Positions 46,855-58,810 are shown, counted from the stretch's first letter. The stretch is DNA of 64,000 nucleotides from Holothuria scabra (GCA_037179385.1 CM074189.1:19908520-19972519), one strand, 5' to 3'. Numbers and translations are program-made. The notes: generated by a model from the letters alone, not told the origin.

Positions 46855-46945
46855 TAGACGAATCCGATCAGCATTTGTGCATAGTGACTGTAGGCGGTCA
46901 TTTGTGGGGTCCATCAGCCTTTAATCGTCTTCATAATTATTGTAT
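46855..46945 (+). repeat. dispersed repeat fragment
   Basis: Second copy of the 28573-28670 repeat (TAGACGAATCCGATCAGC, TGGGGTCCATCAGCC). Confidence 0.6.
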
Positions 46946-47049
46946 CAACTCCCTGGTTTGAAGGACATGGTGTGGAATATTTTTGTTTTTTTCTAATAAG
47001 ACCCAGATGAAACGCCACCAGGATATACCTTTGAGTACGGGATGCAAAA

Positions 47050-47520
47050 CTCTTCCGAGAATGAACGGTTGGTTTCGCCGAACATCTCCTTACAAGAGTT
47101 GGTAGGACTTTAGGAAGAGTATGCTTTGGAGGCATTTTGGCCAAGATGTGTATTTTTTGTTTTTGTTTTCATCCAGTTTGGAATGCCTTCTGTAACAAGC
47201 CAATTATGTAAATGGTCTGAAAACCTTGATGCTGAGCAATTACATATTGATGTCGTTCTGAGACGTAACTTCCTAGGCAAGGAGAACCCGTTCGAGGTTG
47301 AACGTTTGGTTTTACCGAAAGACTGTTTGAAGAGGGCCTGGGGAACTATAGGAAAAATCAAATGTTCTCAAGACTTTCTTGCTTAATAGATATGTTGCTT
47401 TTGATCTTCCGTTTAATGAGTCTGGTCCGAATGCTTTGTGGCTGTGTAGCTGTTCAGTGTTGTCATTGGAGGGTATAACTTCCTTTGCAAGCAGAACTCC
47501 TGCAGGAACCCTTAAAATTG
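47050..47520 (+). repeat. strongly diverged units of the TTTGGTTTCG satellite
   Basis: Satellite blocks in the right order: GGTTTCGCCGAACATCTCC, GAGTTGGTAGGACTTTAGGAAG, TTTTCATCCAGTTTGGAATG, TTATGTAAATGGTCTG, then a second set ending GGGTATAACTTCC. About two old monomers. The open frames through it are by-products of the repeat. Confidence 0.6.
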
Positions 47521-49064
47521 GTTAGCTTTTGGTATTGTCTTTTGAGGAAGTTGAATATATGGAAAAAGGTGCGCTTCGAGAGTAAACTTTTGGTTTTATG
47601 GAGATGCACTACACTTCTGCAAACCACTCATCCGTAGGATGAATTTTAAAGGGTATTCATGAATAGGGTACTCATTTAAGTTGGGTCCAGTTCAACTAGG
47701 TTCAACTAAAATGTTTCACTCTGGGACATGATGGTAAAAGAACAACTACCGGTTCTCAGTACTTGAACATAAGATTTCATTATAGGCAGAGAGACAGACC
47801 GATTGATAGATTATTACACATATATAAATACACTAATAGATGAATAGGTGTATAGAGGATAGAATGAAAAATGTACAGATTGGATACCACAGCTAATTAA
47901 GCACAAAATTGATTCAGAAAGGCCTACTAACGAATCAAAGACCAAATGTCTGAGCAGCAAATTAATGGGCTTTCTCATAAAACTGAACGATAATTTTGTG
48001 AACAGAACTTCACCCCCCTCTCCAACTGCGTTTTAGTGCCTGACACATCTCCAAAAGCAAACTTCCAAATTCCAAACCTAATCACCCACTGGTCATTTTC
48101 TGAACGGATCAAAAAAATGGCAGTCTGTAAAGCCAAACCATCGACTAGATTCATTGAAATAAATTGACAAAATTATGCAAGGGGTAGCATTTTGGTTATA
48201 ATTTACCTGTTTATGTTAAAAGTTTCTGTCATAATTTGAATACTATTTAGAACATGGTTAAATATTACCGTTTTGGAAGTAATAGTTCGTACATTTAAAC
48301 ACTGAATAGAGTAAAAATCTCTTTTACTTTTCCAATTCCAAATCGCCTAACGTATAAGTCTAGCTTGAAATATTGTTTCATTTAGGGGCTAGTACACTAA
48401 ACCAAACTGTATTAAAGACCTTGCACTCACTTAAAGCTTACTGCAAACAGAATACTCCTTGATAGGAGTTTGAAAGTAAATGGTTCATACTTTCATAGCA
48501 ACGAGGACTAGGTCGCGTTGTACATCTGATTTCATAATCGATGTTAGGCCCATTAAAATTTGGTTCGATGTAAGCTCTGCATTTTAAGGTTTATATCACA
48601 AATATTTACGTGTTCACCGCGATGTAAAAGTCTCCATGATCATTATTCATAGATCACAGAAAAAAGGTGTGTACAGCAGGATTATGACAGTAAAAGTTTA
48701 CAAGTTAATAATGTATAGCTTTATGTCATTGTTCATTTTAGATAGACAAACATTCTCGATGATTTTGCAACAGCCATGACCAGAAAATCGTTCGTTTAGG
48801 ATTTTAAACCTTACAAAAGGGGGTAGAATCAAGCTGGTAACTTCCGTCGTTATAGCCATGAAGGTATGAATGAATATGCTTCCAACTATTAACCGACTGC
48901 TCTCGCCTTTTATACAGCCTCTATAGACCATCCGTGTCATTAAACTGGATAGGTCTCTTATCACAAAACGAATAATGAATACCAAAAGGTCATTTAATTG
49001 ATTGGGGAATGAATAAACCCATTGATTTAATTAATTCAATGGTAATTAGATGACGTTTTACTTT
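47521..49064. other. no gene recognised
   Basis: AT-rich. The 95-residue frame at 48698-48985 (minus) has no recognisable content. Confidence 0.4.
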
Positions 49065-49180
49065 CCAGTTTCCAGCCAATTGGTTCAAGTCGAACCTCCC
49101 AGGTATTTTTTCTTTCAGGTTATGGCTCACTGTCTTGTTTCCCAACTCCATTGCTTATGCCGAGCACCACTTTTAATTCA
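49065..49180. repeat. dispersed repeat fragment
   Basis: Second copy of the 34510-34650 repeat, same orientation. Confidence 0.6.
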
Positions 49181-49627
49181 AAGCAAAATAGCAGAGTATT
49201 TGGAATATATTTTTAAGGATTGAATTATACGAAAGAATTTCAGTAATATTGGTACATAATTTCATGCATGTAAAATATGAAGCGAGAATCAAAAACTTCA
49301 GGGGCGTGTGATCATATAGCTGAAATAGGTTGATGATCTTTTCCTTCGTTTGTAAATTTCAGGTTATGTGGAGATCACAAGTATTCTGGTAGAGGACAAG
49401 AAAAATAACTGCTCAATGAAGTTTCTTGGTATATTTTTCTTACTGTAGATAAACAGGGAAATTGAAACTGGGTCAATTTATCCCCTTAGTGACTCACTTT
49501 AGGCCTAAATAAATTGAGCCACTGCGGGAACAATGATTAAAGTCAGTAACTATGGGGACAAGTTCCCTCAGTTTTAGGATATTGACTCACTTTTTATTTT
49601 CTGTGTTGTTTCTTTCTTACCTTTCAG

Positions 49628-49762
49628 TGAGATTGGTCAGACTTCAAAATTCTGTTATACCCTCTCGCTGCCAGTACCGTCGGAAACCCGCAAGTTTATG
49701 GAAACCTCGACAAAGTTGGAATATACCGATCAAGCCGGATTCTTCTTCATTTATTTACTTTA
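49628..49762 (+). other. candidate terminal exon (weak)
   Basis: A good pyrimidine-rich acceptor (TTTCTTACCTTTCAG) precedes 49628. One frame after it stays open for about 44 residues to a TAG at about 49762; another runs to 49932. Neither is recognised, and no partner exon was found. Confidence 0.15.
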
Positions 49763-50090
49763 GCTCGCAATCATGTTATGGAATGGCATGGTGTGATATT
49801 CAAAAGGTCACCGCCCATGCAACGAGGCTATTATTGGGGTTGTCGCGTTTATTGGAGTGTCGCTGCACTGGGTGCATATGCACTGAGGGAGATTTTTCTT
49901 GCTTAGTGCAACAAGGTTTGAAGATGTGTTGATTCCCACTGAAGATCCTTTAAATACTTTCCTTAGATATTCATTTTAACGGTTTTTGACACAAATCCAC
50001 TGACGCTAGGATTGTTAAAAATAATCTTAGATAAGCAAACGTTGTGCTACTTATTGCCACTCGATTGATGTAATTCCACGGTACATTAAC

Positions 50091-50210
50091 AGGCGCGGAT
50101 CCAAGGGGGTGGTCTCAGACCCCCTCCTTTTCGTTAGACCATTGATAAAACGTACGGGAAATTAGCGGTGCAACCCTGTCACTTCACTGCTTTCTCTTAA
50201 GCCCTCCTCT
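50091..50210 (-). mobile_element. CAGGCGCGGATCCA MITE, copy 2 (truncated)
   Basis: CAGGCGCGGATCCAAGGGGG and the following GGGAAATTAGCGGTGCAA block match 26605-26778 in opposite orientation. The far end is missing. Confidence 0.6.
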
Positions 50211-50279
50211 CCCTTTTTATGGAAAGTGTGGATCGTGCTTATGCACAAATATGAACAACATTAGCAGAAACTATAAAAT

Positions 50280-51380
50280 GCGGGGTGGACGTAATAGCCT
50301 CTTTGAGGAGCAGTTTAAAGTTTGGTTTCGAAGAAAGACTCTTTGCCAAAAGGGTCGAAAGGACTTGGGTCTTAGGAAAAAGTATCTTGGCTTCATACCA
50401 ATGATGTAAGTCGTCTGAGGGTCGTGAGGTTGGTCAAGTGTTGTCCTTCAGTGAAAGTTATACCTGCTTCGAGAAGCAGTTTATAGTTTGGTTTCGTCGA
50501 ACGGCTCTTTGCCAGAGAGTCGGGAGGACTTTAGAAAGAGTATCTTTCGATCGCTTTCCAATCTTTTGCTTAGATCATGTAGTATCTGTTTCTTCCATTC
50601 AGTCTAGAACGAAGCCATACATGACAGACCAGTGTTTTAAATGGTCTGTAGGCCGTGAGGTTGGTCAATTGTTGTCCTTACGTGCACGTAACAGATTCTT
50701 TGGGAAGCAGTTAAAAGTTTGGTTTCGAAGAAAGACCCTTTGCTAAATGGTCGGGAGGACTTTACTGGAGTATCTTACGATTACTTCTCGACCTTTTGGC
50801 TGAGATCATATGTGACATCTGTTTTTTATTTTTCAGCCAGTCTAGAATAGAACGTTACATGACAGACCAATTGTGTTAATAGTCTGAGGGTCGTGGGGTT
50901 GGTCACGTGTTCTGTGGACGTATAGCTTCTTTTGGAAGCAGTTTATAGTTTGGTTTCGTCGAAAGGCCCTTCGCCAGTGGGTCGGGAGGACTTTAGAAAA
51001 ATTCTTCTCGGCCTTTTAGCTACGATCATGTGTAGTATTTCTTGTTTTCATCCAGTCTAGAATGGGGCAATGCATGACAGACCAATGATGTTAATGGTCT
51101 GAGAGCGATAAGATTGGTCAAGTGCTGTCCTTCAGTGGACGTATAACTTCTTCTGGAAGCAGTTTATAATTTGGTTTTGCCGAAAGGCCCTTTGTCAGAG
51201 AGTCGGGAGGACTTAAGAAAATGCAGTGTCTGTTCTTTCCAACCAGTCCAGAATTGTTCCATACATGTCTTAAGCCCGTGAGGTTGGTCAAGCGTTGTCC
51301 TTCGGTGGACGTAGCTTTCTTGGGGCTTCGCCGAACGGCTCCTTGCAAGAGAGACGGGAGGACTTTAGAAAAAGTGCTGT
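50280..51380 (+). repeat. TTTGGTTTCG tandem satellite, about 230 bp units
   Basis: Six monomers. The CAGTTT(A)TA anchor lies at about 50311, 50477, 50708, 50939 and 51160, with a last partial unit near 51312. Central spacings are 231, 231 and 221 bp; the edge units are shorter. Each unit has GTTTGGTTTCG, TCGGGAGGACTTTAG, a CATCCAGTCTAGAAT block, CATGACAGACCAAT, TGGTCTGAGGG and GGTCAAGTGTTGTCC. Outlying monomers lie at 7305, 35905 and 47050. Confidence 0.88.
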
Positions 51381-51439
51381 CCAATGTGTCTATGATGAGT
51401 CGATGGACTGTATGTCCAACATATGATTCATACTTACAG

Positions 51440-51660
51440 CAGATATGGTCCGAATAAAATTTGATCTGGACCATATCAAGCCTATATCGAGAAAGATCTG
51501 TTGTCAATTCCATTTCTGGAGAAGATGTGGAACATATATGAATATATATTCTGTTCATATAAGGAGCACCATATATGGTCCAGATAAAATTTTATCTTAT
51601 CCATGAAAAGACTTGATCCAGATAGTCAACATGTAATAACTATATCTAACCTATATATGG
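51440..51660. repeat. ATATGGTCC/ATATCTGG-word repeat
   Basis: Contains GATATGGTCCGAATAAAATT and ATATATGGTCCAGATAAAAT-like units 130 bp apart, resembling the 35.6-37.0 kb repeats. Confidence 0.55.
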
Positions 51661-51726
51661 AATTTCATATCCGGCCGACTTATAAACTTGGTGTAGAGAA
51701 GTTGTGTTCTCTTTTTGTTCTCCAGA

Positions 51727-52316
51727 CAGTTCGGGAGATAACCTCTTTCGGGGGAAAATGGTTTCCACCCGATCGGGGGAAAATACGGCCATGGCTGGAG
51801 CCATTTTCAGATTTCTCCCCTGATGCTTTGCGATCCTACCGCGCAATTGAAACGGAAACAAACGTTCAAAACACCTGGAAAATTTAATCGGTCTTAGGAA
51901 AGAGAAATTTTGGAATATTTAGAAACTTTGTTGCAAACGGAACAAAAAGGCCGGATCATGTTTGGTAGTTCACCGCGCAAATTTTGAGATATCGAGCAAT
52001 TTTGCCACGTTCTGTGTCCTAAGCTTAAATTATAGACTCGACACAGCCGCAAGGTTTCTTAAATTTTTTTCTGCAGAAAGTTGTGTAAGTTACTCGTGCT
52101 AGCAATTGAGCCCATTAGTACGTTCTTGAAAGTTTCTTAAGATTTCTGTTTGTGGTGGTGAACAATTACCTTGTATTTGAACATATCCACATTTATAAAA
52201 CAAAGCGACGACTGTGAAGAGGTACGCCCCAAGAGTTCATGAATATTCATGTTGCAAATTTTCTCCCGATCGGGTGAATTATCATGTTCACCCGAAAAAG
52301 GTTATCTCCCGAACTG
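51727..52316 (-). mobile_element. CAGTTCGGGAG-family MITE, copy 2
   Basis: 590 bp with TIRs CAGTTCGGGAGATAACCTC and, inverted, CAGTTCGGGAGATAACCTT, flanked by a perfect 5 bp duplication CCAGA (51722-51726 and 52317-52321). Opposite orientation to copy 1 and closely matched along its whole length. Confidence 0.9.
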
Positions 52317-52321
52317 CCAGA

Positions 52322-52787
52322 GAAAGAGAAAATGTGGAGTCACTTATCTCAATAGTGCAAAACGTTGAGAGGAACTGCTGCTCCCAGAGTCCATTTAGAC
52401 TCTCACCAGCTTTCAAAACGAATTACCGGCTACACTGTTTTAATGTTATTGTCTGATGCATTGTTTTTACAAAAAACTAAGCCAACGACGTTTATCTTAC
52501 CAAAAAAGTGTGGGTTGACCAGTGTTATGTTCTAAATACCATATTATATGTAGAAAAATGCCTGTCCCACTCGTCGGACCGCTTACATATTTCTGTATCA
52601 ATTTCAGCGCCAAAAGTTTATCCTGTGCTACACTCTAGTTCACCACCTATCCGTAAAGGTAAGTGTCTTAATCCATTAGGCTCCTCAGCTAAACAAAGAC
52701 AGCAGTAGTGACAGATACTTCACCCTTTGGCTTTGAGATCGAGGCCAAAAGGTACAACGTACCGTCATATAATAAATCGTACCGCGT
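52322..52787. other. no gene recognised
   Basis: Spacer between two MITE copies of the same family. Nothing recognised. Confidence 0.4.
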
Positions 52788-54145
52788 CTGTTCGGGAGAT
52801 AACCGTTTTCGCGTGAAAATGAGAATACATTCGATCGGGATTAAATTATCAGCATGAATATTTATGAGCCCTTAGTGTGTACCTCTTCACAGCCTTCGCT
52901 TTGATTTTTAAATGTGGATATATTAAAATACAAGGTAATCGCTCACCACCACACACCGAAATCACGAGACACTTTCAAGAACGTGTTCAATGAACACTAC
53001 TCACTTACAAAACATTCTATAGAAAACGCTGCACAGATCTTGCAGCTGTGTCGAGCCTACAAAGTTAAGGACACAGAGCTTAGCACACAGAACGTGGCCA
53101 AATTGCTCGATATCTCAAAATTTGGCAGTGAAGTACCAAACATGATCCGGTTTTTTTTTTTTTTTTTTTGTTCTCCTCAACAGAATTTCTAGACTTGCTC
53201 CAAGTGTGTCAAGATATTCCCCCTCAGCTGTTAGGATTCTCCTCTCTCACTATTCCTTCTCTAAGTGTCACACCTTTGACCCCTCCCGATGCACCGCTGT
53301 AGGTTAACCAACTTCTCACACTCTCCTCTTTCCACTTTGACTCATTATAACGCCAATGCAGACTGTGCTGACCAACCCATGTCGACCAACACACCGCGCC
53401 CGGTATATACGTATGGCACGCCAACAAGTTTTCACGTCCAACACTTCAAACGTTTCTACACTGAGTCATTGTAACGATTGTACGTGGCAGATTCCTGTTT
53501 ACACGCTGTGCATGTATCAACAAGCGGATATCTGGCTTGCTCTAGGGACTTGTAGATTTTGCAACTGGTGATGTAGCATTTTGGGCGGTCCGATGTAAAC
53601 AGACAGAACGACGCAACGTTCATTCAGCGATGATCTTTATGAAAATCCAGCAAAAGTCGCACAGCGCCAGAGCCGATTGGATGATACAGTAAACTATCAT
53701 GAAATATATTCATCTGAACCCTGGAATGAATAAAACAGTATAGAAGTTAAAAATGATAAACAATTGCAAAAGATAAAAGTGTCTCCCATCAGACCGAAAG
53801 CTTGTATTTGCCTGCCGCTCAGCAGGCTCGTGGCCTGGAAGAGTGAACAGTTGTACGGACCGTTGTAAACAGGTGTAACAGCGCTAGCTCTTGGAAGTAA
53901 CAGAAACGGTCAGTGGGAAGTAATCTGAATGGTTGCACAGAAACACAATGCGATGGAACCACCGTGAAAAAACGGAAAGAAATAAAATGAAAGGAGGATG
54001 GAAGGAATACGTGAGGGACTTGGGGCAAGTCTACAAAACTTCAAACACGAAATACGAAATTTGAAAATGGTGCCACTCATGGCAGGATTTTCCATCGATC
54101 GGGTGAAAACGATTTTCCCCAAAAAGATGTTATCTCCTGAACTTG
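52788..54145 (+). mobile_element. CAGTTCGGGAG-family MITE, copy 3, interrupted
   Basis: The left part 52788-53165 and right part 54040-54145 match copy 1. About 850 bp of unrelated sequence (53190-54040) sits between them. Termini are drifted (CTGTTCGGGAG and CTGAACTTG) and no target duplication is seen. A poly-T run (53151-53169) replaces the short T run of copy 1 at the break. Confidence 0.75.
53190..54040. other. unidentified insertion inside MITE copy 3
   Basis: Sequence absent from the other two copies. It starts shortly after the poly-T run, so a retroposed insertion (poly-A read on the other strand) is possible. No domain, TIR or target duplication recognised. Confidence 0.4.
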
Positions 54146-54976
54146 GAGAGATCGTTCTGAATATATTTTGTGGCCTTTTGTGCAATTTCGGCTCAGGGCA
54201 TGTGCAATGAATACGGATTACGTCAGTCTGCACAAGGTTTCGCTGGTCAAGACAGTTTTCAGGGTTAGGAATAACTTAGGTGGAACAGTTGGAATTGACA
54301 GGATGACAACGGAACTCTCTTTCATAAAACTGTAATTTTCCTTCAACGTTCCTCAAAATTTTCTCCAATATTTATTGTCATTTCTTCCAGTAGAAACCAA
54401 AATTTTCGATGCGCTTCGCGCGCCTAAGCTTTGCGTTTGGTATATTTTCGATAAAAGGTCGCTTCTGGCTTGCTTCGGCTTGCTTTGTCCCAAACGGAAG
54501 TGAGGCTTTCTCGTTGCGCATATTCTTTTGCTACTACTTGTCGAGTACGTTCAAAAGATTTCAACATGTCAGGTAATTCACATATAGGTTTTATTCCTGT
54601 GTAACAGCCACGCTAGACACAATCGAAGTTATACACCACTAATCAGTTTGAGAACAAAATTTCCTGCGAACTACAACTTAAGCTAAGTGAAGGCTCAAAA
54701 GAACTTTGCGTGCATCATCAAGGGCTTTCCTGAGGCATACATCCGTGATTGTCATGTTTAAAATGGTGATTATGAGCTTACATGAATTTGAAGGTAACTT
54801 TACTCGTACTGTGCATGAACTTTTAAAAAATGAAATAAATTATTCTCGACATGAAAATTTCTCAATACTTTAACATACGATTTATATATACGTGGTCTGA
54901 ATATGTGGAGGGGCAAATTGCTATTGGTCGGAATGAACCAGTGGAGCCCAGGGCGCCGTGGGGAAGCGCTCCCACC
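54146..54976. other. no gene recognised
   Basis: AT-rich spacer with a short GC-rich CTTCGCGCGCC patch at about 54414. Nothing else recognised. Confidence 0.4.
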
Positions 54977-56486
54977 CAGTGGCGGAGCTGCCATATGGTC
55001 AGGGAGGCGGTCTCCCCCTGACGGACCAAAATCGTCTGTCGGCGCCCTTTTGAGGTTTTTAACATACTTTACTCTTGCGCCATTATTGGCAAAAGACATA
55101 ATTTTATAGCGTTGTTTTAAGGTCCAGATAGCAAAATGCTTAAACAGCCACCAGTAGTGTAGTATCTGCACCTTATTCTGATGAAAAGGGTCATCTTCTG
55201 TGATATAGGGATAGGTTTTGCCGAAACGTATCTTCATGCTTTATACGCACTAATAAATGCTGTCGCTGCGCTAAGTTAATTGCTTCCACACCAAGCGTGA
55301 TTGTAAGCTTACAAAATACACAGACTGTCATTAAATTCACCCTCCCGGCCAATAAAAGATGTTGCAAAGGGTGCAACAATAATTGTAGAGCTAATAACCC
55401 TCTTGTTGTCGGGGATCATTGTCAACATAGACAATAAAAGAGTTTATAAAGATACCAAAATGGCTTCCACAACATTTTTCAAATTCATTTGAAGAGAACG
55501 TTCAGGTTAAAATAAAATAAAACTGTACTGGTAATGGTTTAAAAGTTTTAATGAGAAGTTTCCATTTTGCTTTTCTTCAAGTGACCATTCTCATGATAAA
55601 TGGCTATTTCTGACACTGCACGATATTCCCTTGAAAATGCTTATTTCTGTACTTTCGTGGCCAAAAAAGCCAGAAAATTGCATCTAATAAGCCAAGGTTA
55701 GGCTACTTTTATTAAGTATGAATTCGGTATCTAGAGAGCCAAGCAGACCTTTGGTCTTGGATACGGTACTTCTGTCAATGTAATTACTTAATAGCTATTT
55801 CAGAGTGGTCACATTATGTAAATTACGTTAGTTAATGTTTCTTCGTGTACTTATCTTGATTTCCAGATGCCAAAAATGTACATCTAACGGTGATTAATTT
55901 TCATAACTTTCCCCCCTTCAAGATTGCTTGCTATTAACTAGGAATGTGAAAGAGAGGAAGAAACATGGGCATCCGCAGGTAGGGGCAAGGGGGGAACTTG
56001 TCCTCAACTGGAAAATAAAAAAACTGAAAAAACGAAGAAAACATAAAGAAAAAGACGAAGAAAAATTAACATCAACATTCTTTAACAGTTCACTCAGTGT
56101 TTTCCCCTATTTATATGCGGTAAATAGGCTTTAGAAATGCCATTTTGAGCGATCTGAGAGGCATTTTGGGCCAAAATTTTCTTGCGCTCCGCGCCAACGC
56201 AAGGTGGCGCGGAGCGCAAGCAAAGCTTTTCCCCCTTAAAGAATTTTGCCCCCCCCCCCCCATCTTCTTCTGCAGAGGCCCATGGAAAGAAAATTTAAAC
56301 ATGTTTTAGTAGAAAACTTGATGAGGAGAAATGGCAAAGTAGTCTTCTACCAGGTGCGGAAAATCAAATGGAAAGTCTGAAAACCCCTGGCTTCGATGGT
56401 GCTGAGGCTTAGGGTATTTACTTCTTCGAAACGCCCCTGCAGACCATTTTCGCCCCCTCTGACCGAAATCCCGAGCTCCGCCACTG
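54977..56486 (+). mobile_element. hAT-like transposon (family A), copy 3
   Basis: 1510 bp between perfect 8 bp duplications CTCCCACC (54969-54976 and 56487-56494). Ends CAGTGGCGGAGCTGCCAT and, inverted, CAGTGGCGGAGCTCGGG. The best-preserved member of the family. It carries the nested CATGGG MITE (about 55963-56283) with a TTGCGCTCCGCGCCAA hairpin at 56183-56220. No transposase. Confidence 0.93.
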
Positions 56487-56494
56487 CTCCCACC

Positions 56495-57536
56495 TACGGC
56501 GTGGGGTCCAGGGGCCCGCCTAAGGACCCCTGGTGGGGGTCCAGGGGCGAAGCCCCAGGAAGCTCCGCTATATTTACAAAGTTGGGGCTATTAGAACGAA
56601 GCATTTGTCTGTTTCCACATGGCATTTGATGAACGTTAAACATGCTCACAACATGTTGAGCGGGGAAGATTGCAATCTGCCCATCTAGCACGATGTATGA
56701 TAGCCTAGGCAGTAATCTGCTACTAATAGCAGTTCCCTTGTTTAAGCGGAAAAGGCTCTTCTATGGCAAATAGTACACCTTTCGTTGGAATTGAAAGAGA
56801 TTGGCAAAAAAGAAAGTAATAATAGTGGAATTGTAAGCAATGTTTTCACTCAATTTTGTTCTAAATTTGATCCTTTTTATTGGGGGTTTCTTGTAGGAGC
56901 AGTGACCAAGATGCCCATTGCCACGAGCCGCCACTGGATTTAAACATCCGGTCAGGATATTAATGTATTACATGATAAACAAAAGTGATCCTCGTTGTTT
57001 TGGTTCAAGGTTCTGAATTCTTTGGTCATGTAAGACCAAAGTATGAAGCCTTGTTTGCGAGATATATGAAGCGGAGTAACTTCGATGAATATCATATTTG
57101 AAATGTAAGTGACACATTTCATAATAATATTTTGCTTGATTTTCTTGGTGGGAGTCTGAGATTATTCAGCTCACCAGTGTTCAGAATATTTGACCTTTTA
57201 AAACCTTGTTAACGCTTTAATACATGCAAGAAAACTTCACATGACAAGTTGATTCGAAGATAGTCTACACTAAAAGAAGGTCAGAATTCATTTGAAGTTA
57301 TTAAACTGTAAAACTTAAAAATATTAATATGGCATAGAGATGGTACTTGATTATGGAATGTGATTATTCTGAGCCCAATAGTAAAAACAGTAATAGGATA
57401 AAACATGCAGCGTTGCGTGGTCTATCAACTACTAAGCCTTTTGGCTTTTGTTTATTATTTGAAAGCTATCTTTGCGGAACGATCATAATTCGACTGCTCA
57501 TTGCCGAAATAGTTTAAAATAAAAGATACACCTACG
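56495..57536. other. no gene recognised; GC-rich motif at the left
   Basis: 56499-56560 has repeated GGGGTCCAGGGG and CCCCTGG words that can pair. Similar GCCCAGGGCG sequence lies just left of the hAT-like copy at 54946, so the transposon may have landed in a GC-rich repeat. The rest is AT-rich. Confidence 0.4.
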
Positions 57537-57808
57537 CATGGGCGTCCGCAGGTATGGGCAAGGGGGGACCCCCCTGGAAAATTAAAAATTTGAAAAAAAA
57601 ACGTACAAAACTCAAAGCAAAAACCCGAACAAAAGGTGTTTTCCAAGTTTCTATGCGAAAAATAGGCTTCAGAAATGCCATTTCCGGCGATCTGGGAGGC
57701 ATTTTGGGCTGAAATTTTCGCATGCTTTGTGTCAATTCATGGTGACTTGGAGGTTTTGCCCCTCCGTAGAAATTTTGTCCCCCTGACTTTTTCCTGCGGA
57801 CTCCCATG
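57537..57808 (+). mobile_element. free-standing CATGGGCGTCCGCAGG MITE
   Basis: 272 bp with ends CATGGGCGTCCGCAGG and, inverted, CATGGGAGTCCGCAGG. Flanking 8-mers CACCTACG and CACTAACG agree at six of eight positions. Its body (GGCTTCAGAAATGCCATTT, GGGAGGCATTTTGGGC) is the same as the segment embedded in all three hAT-like family A copies. Confidence 0.82.
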
Positions 57809-58482
57809 CACTAACGTTATAAAAAATGCTTTCGCTACAAGGTCATTGTTCAAAGTTGGCCATAGTTGTCTTGAGAAAAATCAGCATTATCTAAGTTTCG
57901 TGTGTGGTTCATTGCACTTAAACTTATACACTACATGCTTTCCTTTCTGCGTTAGCTTCATTCTTTGAAGAACTTAATATCTTTTTAAGACGTAAACTTT
58001 CAATTTGGTTTATCTTAATTTCAATTCTTAAGTTTAGTGTTTGTTTGATGTAAAGCTTAGTCTCTAAAATTCAAAAGCGGAATTGCCCTTTATTTTTCAA
58101 GCAGAACTATTAGCCAATGCTTTAGATCATTTGGACTAAACAATGTTAAGCTTTTGTTGGTGGCGTGGCGTCTCGATGATGGGTTCTTTCACCAACACAA
58201 AAAGATCGAAGGGGTCTAGGCGTAAAGCATGGAACACCTAAAACGCTTAATAAATTTGAATGTAAATGGAGCAGCAATAAATAATGATAAGGACAGAATA
58301 CATGACTTAGGATGTACACTCTTAGAACAATGGAGAAACTTAAGTCATTCTGCAATGGAGCGATAAGTGTTAATTAACTTCATAACAATGCTAACACATT
58401 CTACGAAAAGTGAAATTTACTGCCAAGAGAGTGAAAATGGACTCTTAAACGAGTGCCTGCAGTTCCCTATAAGCGCACTATC

Positions 58483-58522
58483 AAGAGTGAAATTTGGCTC
58501 TTAAAGACTGAATTTCACTCTT
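58483..58522. repeat. hairpin, 12 bp arms
   Basis: AAGAGTGAAATT pairs exactly with AATTTCACTCTT 16 bases later. Related ACTCTTAAA and GAGTGAAA words occur just upstream (58430-58450), suggesting a small decayed palindromic element. Confidence 0.85.
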
Positions 58523-58682
58523 CTTGGAGCATTTTTTCCTCACCCGTAGGATTTGCCTAACACTGAAAGAGGAATTTTTTTAAATTCTTACAAGGCGTTT
58601 GATCCGACCACTTAGCTATGAGGCCTATTTGAAAGAGTGCGGTCAATTAATTTTAAATACCGCTGGGTTAAGTTCCCAAACA

Positions 58683-58713
58683 GTCGCATGAAGACCGTAG
58701 GTCTTCATGCGAC
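58683..58713. repeat. perfect 14 bp palindrome
   Basis: GTCGCATGAAGACC, three bases (GTA), then its exact complement. Confidence 0.95.
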
Positions 58714-58810
58714 CATATTCAATACGCCACTGGTTCACTTATTCATATAAAGTCGCTACGTCACTTAACTGTTTATAACCGTAACAGTAAAAAGGGAAAC
58801 CAGGCAATGG

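Larger units (their letters stand above)
57809..58810. other. no gene recognised; several hairpins
   Basis: AT-rich, with two strong inverted repeats listed separately. Open frames here are short and unrecognised. Confidence 0.45.

Noticed and set aside
50438..50746. Frame with WFRR words that recall the WFQNRR of homeodomains
   Set aside because: The words come from the TTTGGTTTCG satellite unit and recur in each monomer. No helix pattern or conserved length.
51118..51558. 146-residue minus-strand frame
   Set aside because: It spans satellite monomers and the ATATGG repeat.
54800..55237. 145-residue minus-strand frame
   Set aside because: Most of it lies inside the 5' part of hAT-like copy 3 and has no transposase features.
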